Made by a program: the position numbers and the translations under genes. Shown one piece after another: positions 54,949-64,000 of a stretch of DNA of 64,000 bases. The stretch's first letter is position 1. Each line of letters opens with the position of its first letter. Source of the stretch: Branchiostoma belcheri (Eukaryota; Chordata; Leptocardii; Amphioxiformes; Branchiostomatidae). The notes under the pieces are model-generated. The model was not told the DNA's origin. It saw nothing but the letters and a program-made list of their open reading frames with translations, and ran no database searches. The DNA is taken from NCBI RefSeq assembly GCF_001625305.1, contig NW_017803713.1:3401599-3465598 (forward strand), in the 5' to 3' direction.

Positions 54949-57399
54949 CAAGAGTTCCGAGATCTCATACCTCCATGAAATATGGGCTTGACATGTGCAT
55001 TTATTCTTTAATTATGCAAATGATCTCTATATAAACATAATCGTTGGACATGATCGTTACCAATATGGCCCAACACTACAATGACCCACTCATTCTTGCA
55101 CCGGTCGGAACCAGTGACCACTCCAGTGTCCTACTCCGACCCCACAAGTTACAACCCCAGTGCACCAAGTCAGTCAAGGTTGTGCGGAGGGTGGTCACTG
55201 CAGTGGGGAAGCTGAACCTTGGTCTTTCTCTCGCCACAACAGACTGGTCACCTGTCTACAGTGAGGCTTCTGTGGAGGAGAAGGCTAACGCGTTCTACGG
55301 TTTGACCAGGGCACTGGTTAACCAGCACCTCCCGGTGAAGGTCGCGTCAGTCAGGGCCTGTGACAAGAAGTGGGTCACAGAGCGAGTTAAACGTGCCATC
55401 AAGAGCAGAACTGCAGAGTTCAAGCGTCATGGGAAATCTGATCGTTGGAAGAGTCTCAGAAACCGAGCCCAGACCATCATAAGGCAGGCAAAGTTCTGGT
55501 ACTACCGGAACTTTATCCAGTACCTCAAGCTGGAGAACCCACGCAAATGGTGGAGTTTTGTCAACCGAGAACTTGGCAGATCTCAAGAGAGATCTAACCG
55601 CACCACCATTGAGAATGTGCCAGACCGGGATGTTGCTGACGTTCTGAACCAGCACTTCTCTGAGGCGTGGTGTCCTGGCCATGCTCTGTACCTGTTTCCT
55701 CTCCAACGCCCCACCGAAGCTGTGGACCTCTGTTCGATCGGGGAAGTCAAAGCCCTACTCAAGGACATAAACCCTAACAAGGCTAGTGGTCCGGACGATC
55801 TTCCTACCTGGACACTTAAGGAGTACGCAGAGGACTTTGCTCCCGTCATCACTCACCTCTTCAATGCTTCCTATGGAGGGGGTACGGTACCGAGTGTTTG
55901 GAAGGCAGCAAACGTAGTCCCCATTCCAAAGTCAAAGGGAGCAACCAAACCCAGCGACATGAGACCTGTGTCTCTCCTCCCTGTCCTAGCCAAGTTGTTG
56001 GAAAGGTGCATACTGAAGAGACTCCTCCCGTCTATCACACCTGTCATCACCAACCAGTATGCCTACCTCAATGGCTCGTCCACCGTCATCGCCGTCATCA
56101 GGATGATCCATACATGGTTGAGCGCTCTCGACTCCAGGGATCAAACCTGTGTTCAGACCCTTTTTGCTGACATGAGCAAAGCGTTTGATAGGGTGAGCCA
56201 CGCAATACTACTACAGCGGGTGAACGACGTTGTGCCAAGTCCATGGATGGTAGCGTGGTTGCAAAACTACCTACAGGGTCGCACTCAGCGAGTGGCTGCC
56301 AACGGCGAGTTCAGTGGCTGGCGGCAGCTTACGTCAGGGGTACCGCAAGGTGGAGTGTTATCGCCTTATCTGTTCCTTCTGTTCATGAGCTCACGCGAAG
56401 TGGTCCATAGCGACACTTTAGACGTGGGCTACGCAGACGACGTGAGTTTGTCCAGATCAGTCTCCCTGAAGAATGCTGGCACGGACACTACTATGACAGA
56501 GGAAGCGTCGCAGCTTGACACCTGGGCGGACCGCAACGAGATGCTCCTGAACGGCAAGAAAAGCCAAGCGATGCTGATCTGCTTTAGCAGAAACATACTT
56601 GCTTTGTCCTCATTAATTATGCAAATAACCTCTACATTAACATAATATATGCATAGCGACGCAAACCTTTAAGTAACTTACACATGTTACGAGGTATAAA
56701 ATTCCCATCATTCACCAATAAGGATTCACAAAATTTTCACATTAATTATGCAAATTAGGTCATCATTTGCATAATTGGTATCTGTTCATGTTCCGCCTGC
56801 CACAGATTGAATAGATTACATGTATAGCAGTACAATTATATGAAACACTGTAATTATAGAATTTCCTCATTAATTATGCAAATTAAGTCCTCATTTGCAT
56901 AATTTGTATTTAATCATGTACATCTCTCTCTCAGCTACCTACACACCAAAAATGATGAAAATATGTTGTTCCAATCTGGACTTATTGGCTTTGAAAGTTT
57001 TTACCAAAAAACTAACCTGCAGTTCCAGAACAAGCTGCTAGGGGGATCAAACTTACGCCACTTATTCCTGACAGGATAAGCTATCTGTCACCAAAAAGTC
57101 AAGACCATAGCTTGTTCAGGACAAAAGATACAAAAACCGGAAGTTCTGCTGCAGTACCAAGGTCATCCACCAGGAGGCCCATAATTGACTTTGACCTTTG
57201 TCTTTCCAAGACTTACCATCATACCAAATATCATCGCAATCCATAAAGGCGTTCTGAAGTTATGCTGACTACAAAGTTTCAGAAACACACATAGACAGAC
57301 ACACAGACACACAGACAGACAGACATACAGACAGACACGCCAAAAACAATACCTCCATTTTTCATGGAGGTAACAATACCTCCATTTTTCATGGAGGTA
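54949..57399 (+). mobile_element. Helentron-like element carrying an internal LINE segment
   Basis: The 5' end (ACAAGAGTTCCGAGATCTCA, TACCTCCATGAAA) spans 54949-55035. The rest resumes at about 56605 and runs to the 3' hairpin, which is doubled at 57346-57399 after a CAGA-type tract. It is inserted in repeat R2. A 34-bp host stretch ('ttaattatgcaaatgatctc' and its variant) flanks the LINE segment on both sides with four differences. Confidence 0.65.
55036..56604 (+). mobile_element. Non-LTR retrotransposon segment: endonuclease end plus reverse transcriptase
   Basis: An uninterrupted frame of over 500 codons starts 'LDMIVTNMAQHYNDPLILAP', followed by 'GTSDHSSVLLRP', the C-terminal motif of an AP-type endonuclease. 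RT motifs follow: 'NKASGPDDLPTW', 'KAANVVPIPKSKGATKP', 'DMRPVSLLPVLAKLLERC', 'LFADMSKAFDRVSH', 'SGVPQGGVLSPYLF' and 'VGYADDVSLS' with the catalytic ADD. The first part of the endonuclease and everything after the palm domain, including the 3' UTR, are missing. This is not the normal 5'-truncated form. CR1/jockey-like by motif style. Confidence 0.85.
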
Positions 57400-57640
57400 A
57401 AAAGTAACAAATTTGATTTTAGAATGAAGCCAAAACATAGGAAAAACATAACCTTCACAAAATCTATCCCTAAATAAGCAGGAAATAGTGTCTAGGGGGG
57501 GATTATGATTTTTTTTTTAGACTACCAGACCCCTGCTGTGGCCTAAGCATGGCTTGTGCGGCAGAAAGTTGCCCTTGAACTGTACATGACCACTATGCTG
57601 TGGAAATTAATCCTGGGGAGAACCCTGCTTCACCCTCAGC
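57400..57640 (+). repeat. Dispersed repeat R2, right part of split copy
   Basis: Matches 12695-12860 ('cataaccttcacaaaatct', 'aatcctggggagaaccctg'). Together with 54826-54948 it forms one R2 copy. Confidence 0.55.
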
Positions 57641-57644
57641 AAAG

Positions 57645-58967
57645 CTCGAAATTCATTTTTACCTCAATGAAAAATGGAGGTATTGTTTTTGGCGTGTCTG
57701 TCTGTGTGTGTGTGTGTGTGTCCGTGTGTGTGTGTGTGTCTGTGTGTGTTTCCGCAACTTTGTGGTCATCATAACTTCAGAACGCCTCTATGGATTGTGG
57801 TGATATTTGGTATGTTGGTAAGTCTTACGAAGACGAAGGTCAACGTCAAATATGGGCCTCCTGGTGGATGACCTTGGTACTGCAGCAGAACTTCCGGTTT
57901 TTTAATCTTTTGTCTTGAACATGCTGTGGTCTTGACTTTTTGGTGACAGATAGCTTTTCCTGTCAGGAATAAGTGGTGTGGGTTTGGTCCCCCTACCAGC
58001 TTGTTCTGGAACTGCAGGGAACTTTCGGGCGAAATCTTTCAAAGCCAATAAGTCCAGATAGGAACAACATATTTTCATCATTTTTGGTGGGTAGTTAGCT
58101 GAGAGAGAGATGTACACGATTAAATGCAAATTATGCAAATGAGGACCTAATTTGCATAATAAATGAGGAAATTCTATAATTACAGTGTTTTACATTAAAG
58201 TACTTTCTGATTCATACATGTAATATATGTAATCTATGGCAGATAGAACGTCCACAGATACCAATTATGCAAATGATTACCTAATTTGCATAATTATTGC
58301 GAAAATTATATGATTTCTTAATGGTGAATGATGGCAATTCTGTACCTTGTGACATGTGTAGGCTACTTAAATGTTAACAACACTATGCATATATTATGTT
58401 AATATAGATGCAATTTGCATAATTAATGAGGAAGTTTAAATGAGGATGTTTAAATTAAATATTGCCAATGGATAGGAGTTTGACACGCAAAATTATTGTG
58501 TTGTAATTGTAAGTTGAGTTTATAACACCATAAATTAAACTACTTTATATCAATTGCCACCTTATTTCCATATTCAATGAAACAAAACATTTACATAAAC
58601 TCTACATATTTCATGGAGGTATGAGGTCTCAGAATTCTTGTTGGGAATAGGTGCACTGGTGCACAAAATTTTTTTTGGTGCACCATATAAAATAGTATAA
58701 TTAGTAAACTGTCAAAAACTAATTTTTCTTTTCTAAAGAAAAGTACTATGACATTGATTTTTTATTTTTATTTTTCTGACACTTGGATATAAAAAAATTG
58801 ACTTAAGAATCTGCTGCATGTTGCAAGTTCTTCTTCTAGATTGTAGTGATCAGGCCGCACACTGGACTTTTACAGGAGCTTGATGTGTTTCCTCCAGGAC
58901 TGCACAGGTCCAAATTTGGGTGCACTGAGGTGCAGTCATGCCCCTTTTTGAGCCCAGTTTAATAGCA
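57645..58967 (-). mobile_element. hAT-like GTGCACC element split by a Helentron-like element
   Basis: The outer words 'gctcgaaattcattttt' and 'tttttgagccc' are the family ends. The intact copy at 46752-47046 shows the empty site 'attcccaaaaatgaat'. Confidence 0.65.
57659..58641 (-). mobile_element. Helentron-like non-autonomous element, full-length minus-strand copy
   Basis: On the minus strand it starts ACAAGAATTCTGAGACCTCA, with TACCTCCATGAAA nearby. It contains paired ATTATGCAAAT/ATTTGCATAAT words and a CACA/CAGA microsatellite, and ends in ACCTCCATTTTTCATTGAGGT. Confidence 0.7.
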
Positions 58968-59039
58968 CAGAATTTTTTTGTTTGTGGTGGTACAAAGCTG
59001 CTTATTGCCTTCGACGAGAAGGCTATGAACTCGCTTTTG

Positions 59040-59505
59040 GCCTGTTTTGTAGATTATGCACGGTAAAGTTTGAAGGCATGGTCCGTGGTTCACGATTTTT
59101 GGCAGGCAGGTTGTCTTGGGGGTGGCCATTGTCAAGGCTAAAAATGGGCTTCGTGGGGGGTTCCTACATCACTGTAGTTGACCTTGGTTTTTGGTGTTTT
59201 TTCCTTGTGTACAGGATATCTCGAGTATCCTTAAATGGATGTTCATGATTTTTAGTGGGCAAGTTACCGTTGAGAATGCCGAGGTCAAGTTAAAAAAAGG
59301 GGCCCCGTGGGGGTTTCTATGTCACTGCAGTTGACCTTTGTTTTTTGTGTTTTTTCTTGTGTACAAGATAACTCGAGAATCTTTAAATGGGTGTTCACGA
59401 TTTTTTGCGAGCAAGTTACCGTTGACGATAGCAAGATCAAGTTCGGAAATGGGCTTCTTGGGAGGTCCGTACGTTACTGTAGTAACACTGGTCACTTGGA
59501 AAAGA
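59040..59505. repeat. About 150-160 bp tandem repeat, three units
   Basis: Each unit holds 'ttaccgttga', 'gggcttcttgggaggtcc'-type and 'ttttttcttgtgtacaagat' words. Frames across it are not credible genes. Confidence 0.75.
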
Positions 59506-59518
59506 CACCAGCAACCCC

Positions 59519-60167
59519 AAGTATGAAATTCCAGGCAGTTAGCATTATGGAATTATTACATTTTCTCATTAATTATGCAAATTAAGTGTTGATTTACATA
59601 GTCAATACCTGCCTGTGTTTCTCTCGTTCTCAATTACGTGTCACAAGCCTGAATAGTCCTATAATGTAATGCAGCTGATTTATAGAATTTCTCCATTAAT
59701 TATGCAAATTACGTCCAGATTTGCATAATTGCCGCATAATTATACCAAGCATCACGTAAGCTACCTACATACCAGAAATCACGATGATGCTTCCACCGGT
59801 TCTTGAGTTATCCTCTTTTGAATATTTTCAAACAGATAGCCCTGCAGTTCCAGAGCAAGCGGCTAGGGGGAATAAACTCACACCACTTCTTCCCCAGAAA
59901 AAGAGCTACCTACCATCCACATTTCGTCACCCCAGCATGTGTAGATCATGAGATATCAAAACCGGAATTTCAGCTGCAGTACCATAACAAGCCGCTAGGT
60001 GGTCTAAAATCTCATCATTTCCAGGTCTCATCAAGACCTACCCACCTACCAAATATCAAGATAATCCATCCAAGCTTTCTCAAGTTATGCTGTCGACAGA
60101 CAGACAGACAGACAGACAGACACACAGCCAGGAAAACATAACCTTCCTCAATTCTTGGCGAAGGTAA
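59519..60167 (+). mobile_element. Helentron-like element, subfamily B, 3' part
   Basis: Contains 'ttaattatgcaaatta' motifs and a (CAGA)n run at 60097-60122. It ends with the hairpin ACCTTC...TTGGCGAAGGT, whose arm is the inverse of CCTTCGCCAA at the 5' end of 13944-14390. The 5' end is missing. Confidence 0.65.
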
Positions 60168-60261
60168 TCATGAACAGATATTTATAGCTTAACACTTATT
60201 ATAACTATTAGTGGCTTTATTCCTCAATGAACCATTTTACCATCGGGGGGGGGGGGCTCGT

Positions 60262-61452
60262 CACTGAATGACATCCAGTAAGTTTCTAGCGGTCTCAGAC
60301 CAATCAGAGGGCTGCTGAATAATTTGAATAATTTATCAAGGCCCACGGACGCGGTTCTTTCACTTGTAAAGTAGCCAATTACCACCGAGCCGGTGGCACA
60401 CGATGGGCGAAAACATGTATTTCACACCCATTGTACGTCGACATAAAGCGCTTATACATTACAAACAGAATTTTCGTAGGACTGCCATTACTTTAGTTTG
60501 CAGCATGTGTATTGAGAACGAGTATCTTCATAATTCTGCTGGTTGTTTGTAGAAGAACGGCAAAATAAAACAGTTTTCAATACCAACACGACTTAGCAGA
60601 TAACACGTAATGAAGCCCACTTTTTACGCAGATTGTAGCACTACGTAATGTTACACAAACTATCAGTAGATGTTTTAAGGAATTCACAGAAATGACAATG
60701 ATAGATAATGTAACGGATAAACATTATACAGCACAAAATAAAGAGTAACAGTAATGTAGTCGTCTTTGCCCGGGTATGGCAAGTTATAGTACGTACATGT
60801 ATCGGTTCAATCTTTAACGGGTAAGTTGACAGCAACAAGCAAGATGCATAGGTTCTATTACTTTTGTAGCTCACTTGCGTCTAGATTTGGGACGAACCCA
60901 TGTTACTTTTTCGCCGCAGTTTTTCATGTAGTGGCTACTTCGACAGCCTTTCCGCTGACGCAAACATACTAGTTTGAGGTTCCACAGTTCTTACAACGTT
61001 AGCGCTTGAAGTGGTGTTTTCCAAGTTTGTTGGTCTGGTGATGTTGTCTTTGTTGGCTTGTTGTCTGTCATTTTCCTCCATTTTTATGTTTGGCGGCCCG
61101 TCTTCGATGGGTTGGGTTTGGTTCACAAATCTCGGCTTCGCTAAGATCCGTTCCTTCCCGTACGTAGTGGTCGCTCCATTAGCGCTAGTGCAGCCACATT
61201 TGAATGTGTAAAACTTAAATGTAACAGTCCCGTTTTGATTCGTTCATCAAAGTAGATTTTACTAAGGTATGACTTTACTAACTGATTGTGGAAGTACTAG
61301 TACTTAGTACTGATGTAAACAAGAAACAATATACGCGCTCTGGTTGAGTTCATGGCATTTACATGAAACAAGGTGCTAATAGCCGCTAGTCGGTGACGCG
61401 TCAGCAGCCCTATGATTGGTCCCCGCTAGAAATTTACTGGATGTCATATAGT
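60262..61452. mobile_element. Putative 1.2-kb inverted-repeat element with short open frame
   Basis: The left end ATGACATCCAGTAAGTTTCT and 'agcggtctcagaccaatcag' are mirrored on the right by 'ctgattggtccccgctagaa'-type sequence and TTTACTGGATGTCAT. About 1.07 kb lies between. Confidence 0.5.
60935..61230 (-). CDS. Unassigned open frame inside the 1.2-kb element
   Basis: A frame open from about 61230 to a stop at 60935-60937 reads 'FKCGCTSANGATTTYGKERI' and 'IEDGPPNIKMEENDRQQANK'. There is no upstream ATG in the frame, but an internal ATG occurs (MEENDRQQ). The composition is unlike random AT-rich frames, but I recognise no domain. It could be an exon, a captured exon or chance. Confidence 0.2.
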
Positions 61453-61722
61453 GTACACGGGAGGGGTGGTGTGTGAGAGGGGTTTACGGAAAAGGCTGGC
61501 TAGCCTAGCAGGCTTTAGGTCCAGTTGGTCCAGAAATTTTTTTGGGGGGAGGGGTGGTGTGTGAGAGGGGTTTACGGAAAAGGCTAGCTAGCCTGGCAGG
61601 CTTTAGGTCCAGTTGGTCCAGAAATTTTTTGGGGGGAAGGGGTGGTGTGTGAGAGGGGTTTACGGAAAAGGCTGGCTAGCCTGCAGCTGGCAGGCTTTAG
61701 GTCCAGTTGGTCCAGAAATTTT
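61449..61722. repeat. About 90-bp tandem repeat, three units
   Basis: Units contain 'ggggtggtgtgtgagagggg', 'tttacggaaaaggctggcta' and 'ggctttaggtccagttggtc'. A related single unit occurs at 52350-52410. Confidence 0.9.
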
Positions 61723-62294
61723 TCCCTGACCCTCCCCTGACATGGTACGTGACATTGAAAATGGTGGAAAATGATGCTTTGAACAGGTCACATAACACAA
61801 GTTACAAATGTATTTATGGGCAAACCCCATAGTCAAAACATGGAGTAAGTTAAAATACAAAAAAAAAATCCATGGTCAAGAGTAGTCTGGGCACAAATAG
61901 AGCGGCACAGTACTTACGAAAGCTGCCGAGACTCTTTCGTGCAGGTTATGGAGGTTAAAATGATATGCATTGTCAAACTTAACTTTCATTTTGGCTGCCA
62001 CTTACCATCCACTATATATCATTAACAACCATCCACTGCTTGTCGAGTTATGTTGTACAGAAACAAAAAAAAAAACACAACCCATTGCAGCAACATAGGA
62101 ACATCACAGGATAATCATTTCCTAACTTGAACATTTTTCCATAAGTGCTGCTCACCTACCAAATATTGTTAACATTCCATTCACAGCTGCAGTACACATA
62201 CCGTGATGTACAGTCAACAAATGCATAGCTTGCTGTGCACAGTACTATTGGAAATAGCCACCTACACCATTTTGAACTTGACCTTCATTTTCAC

Positions 62295-62681
62295 AGCCAC
62301 ACCAATTTAATTTGTTGCTTCTCGGATCGCTCTGTCCATTTTTTTCTGATTTGCAAAAAAAACAAAAAATTTTTTCAGTTTTAAATTAACTGCGAAATGC
62401 TCAATGGAAACATATTTTGGCCCTAACAGTTGAAGTAAGTCCTTTTCTTCCTAGTTCTTAAGGTTTTGGTAACAATGCAATTTTGTTTAATTAAAAGTTC
62501 CAAACTATTGTTTTAATTATAAACCAGCCTGGTATGTTGACTTCATGGCTCATATCGTAACATTTCCGGCTATCATATGGTGCCTTGGCCAGTTTTTTTT
62601 TTTTTTAATTTTTATTCTGCCCTGTTGCTTCATATTTTTTCTGAAAAAATCCGAGAAACAACAAATTAAATTGGTGTGGCC
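62295..62681. mobile_element. Harbinger-like MITE
   Basis: A slightly decayed left end (agccacaccaatttaatttg) and intact right end 'aaattaaattggtgtggcc'. The interior matches 27815-28168. Confidence 0.8.
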
Positions 62682-62899
62682 TTAACATACCATTATCAAT
62701 AAGATCTAAGATCCATCCACAAGTACTGGAGTCCTGCATTGACCTATAGCTACATACCATACCCAAACCACAGCTGCTCCACCAGGCCCAAACGGAAAAC
62801 GTACCCTTCTGACGAAGGCAATGAAAATGTCTCATTATGCTAAACAGCATGCAGGCCTACATATCTTATATAATTTCTGCCTCTCTGATATCCATACAG

Positions 62900-63205
62900 G
62901 ACCAGTTGCCGCATGATGGTCTTCTGTTCTTTCATGGACAGTTAGGCTACATGAAAGTATGGAGTGGCAAGGGAGTAAGTACGAGTATGGCTTCCTCCAC
63001 ATACAAGACTGTTGGAGCCGTCTCTCTGAAGCGGATTCACTTAACCTTAAAGAGTCCTGGATTGCATGGAGAAAAAAATACCCGGTGAAGGTAGCTGTCT
63101 TGGATTCTGGCATCAAGAGGGACCACCAAGCGTTCGCACATATTCCTAAAGCTGAGATTCAGGGGAAAAACTTCATTTCTCCTGGGACTGATGATGATAA
63201 TATTG
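62900..63205 (+). pseudogene. Second subtilisin-like (S8) exon, duplicated, probably damaged
   Basis: Acceptor atccatacag and donor ttg|gtaaat sit as in 53237-53548, and both flanking introns are also similar, so this is a segmental duplicate. The catalytic Asp block 'KVAVLDSGIKRDHQAFAHIP' is intact. Near the 5' end the exon is 2 nt shorter than its twin, and the frame that leads into the protease block meets TGA at 62914-62916. An alternative start (ATG 62959) or acceptor could bypass this. No His exon is visible before the window ends. Confidence 0.6.
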
Positions 63206-64000
63206 GTAAATTTATAATTACTTTTCTACAATGTGTAACGACATATTATGATAAATACAGTTTGTAGCAGAGGGTCTGCATTCTTTTTTCCGTCACATCC
63301 GTATACTAGTAATTAGTTACTTAGTACATTACTAAATTCATCAAGAACACCAGATTGTCCTAACATCACAAAAGAATATATGGTGTCCACAGACTACTAC
63401 GTACATGTACTCGTAGTACTCAGTAGTAAGTTTTTCCAGACACCACATGTCACTGTGTTAATGGAAAAAGGAGTCCATTCCGATCGGCGGAAAAAGCAGT
63501 CCAGTCCGATTTTGGGGTGGAAAAAGCAGTCCGGTGGTTTCTACGAAACTCTACGAAAGACCATACATTTTTTAGGTACAATTTTTTCTTGGGTGTGTAC
63601 TTCTAGTTTCTATGGGGACTTCGAGTTTCTATGAGTACTTAGAGATTCTATGGGTACTTAGAGTTACTATGACTACTTAGAGTTTGTATGGGAACTTGAA
63701 TTAGCATATATGTGACTCACTATATGCCGCCTTAACCCGTAATTCAGGCAGCCTTGGGTGAGGAATAGCGGACAACCGATTTACACCTCTTGGGACCACC
63801 GAAAAGTAGTCTCTATGCATACAGGTCACCTATCCACAATAAACAAAAGTTAATTATTAAGGGATTCTTTCTTACAATAATGTATTTCCGGTACTTACAT
63901 GCTTGTCGGTGTAATGCAAAGTCTGCCATACGTGGCTTTAGCAGGGGCCGACTGGATGTTGGGCAGCTGGCAACCGTAAAGCGATTTAATCAGGCTACTT
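63206..64000. other. Intron-like flank of the second S8 exon
   Basis: The first 200 bp resemble the intron after 53548 ('gataaatacag', 'gtagcagagggt'). A 24-bp tandem ('tacttagagtttctatgggt', about five units) lies at 63597-63702 and 'ggaaaaagcagtcc' repeats at 63461-63530. No further exon is recognised. Confidence 0.45.

Noticed and set aside
57556-57871. Cysteine/valine-rich frames
   Set aside because: They come from the GT-rich microsatellite at the end of a Helentron-like element.
1-64000. LTR retrovirus-like, Polinton or other capsid-bearing elements
   Set aside because: No gag, integrase, protease-RT, capsid or protein-primed polymerase motifs and no LTR pair were seen; the reverse transcriptases present are of the non-LTR type.

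Overview
This is eukaryotic nuclear DNA, most likely from an amphioxus (Branchiostoma). It has four spliced protein genes with phase-consistent exons, long introns and a dense, nested set of transposable elements. The lineage call rests on a transmembrane NHL protein with 'PYAVxY' repeats, which I recall as typical of amphioxus gene models, and on the repeat landscape. It is inference, not proof. I see no bacterial, CRISPR or viral gene content and no LTR retrovirus or Polinton copy.

Layout. 1-7 kb: AT-rich tandem repeats, dispersed repeats and a 5'-truncated CR1-like LINE, with no supported host gene. 7.2-12.6 kb (+): a type II membrane protein with a cytoplasmic PYAVxY repeat region, one TM helix and an extracellular NHL propeller; one of its introns holds a 1.6-kb minisatellite. 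12.6-17.6 kb: repeats (PIF/Harbinger-like MITE, hairpin element, Helentron-like element, hAT-like pair, fold-back element). 17.65-21.5 kb (-): a TMUB1/2-like transmembrane ubiquitin-like protein. 21.5-30.0 kb (+): a BTB-BACK-Kelch protein in seven coding exons, apparently head-to-head with TMUB over a shared promoter. 30-32 kb: fold-back and hAT-type elements. 32.0-49.9 kb (-): the complete 19-coding-exon GTPBP4/NOG1 gene (638 aa, 60S ribosome assembly GTPase), whose introns carry many MITEs, SINEs, two near-identical 88-nt structured elements and a tandem array made from one of its own exons. 50-64 kb: nested transposons around two copies of a subtilisin-like (peptidase S8) exon, about 9.7 kb apart.

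The host genes have no evident common pathway: ribosome biogenesis (GTPBP4), membrane ubiquitin-like biology (TMUB), probable cullin-3 adaptor (BTB-Kelch), a possible surface receptor (NHL) and an unassigned protease. The most distinctive observations are (i) short elements with a shared head, a long hairpin and 12-bp target duplications, one of them 21 nt upstream of the NHL gene's TM exon; (ii) a repeat family whose architecture and filled/empty sites match Helentron-type (HINE) elements, one copy carrying an internal LINE segment with a long open frame; (iii) a tandem array of GTPBP4 exon ends with decoy donors; (iv) paired 88-nt intronic elements with box C/D-like features; and (v) the duplicated subtilase exon.

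Splice sites and translations were read by eye. Where phases are stated to match, I checked the arithmetic. No alignment or database search was run.
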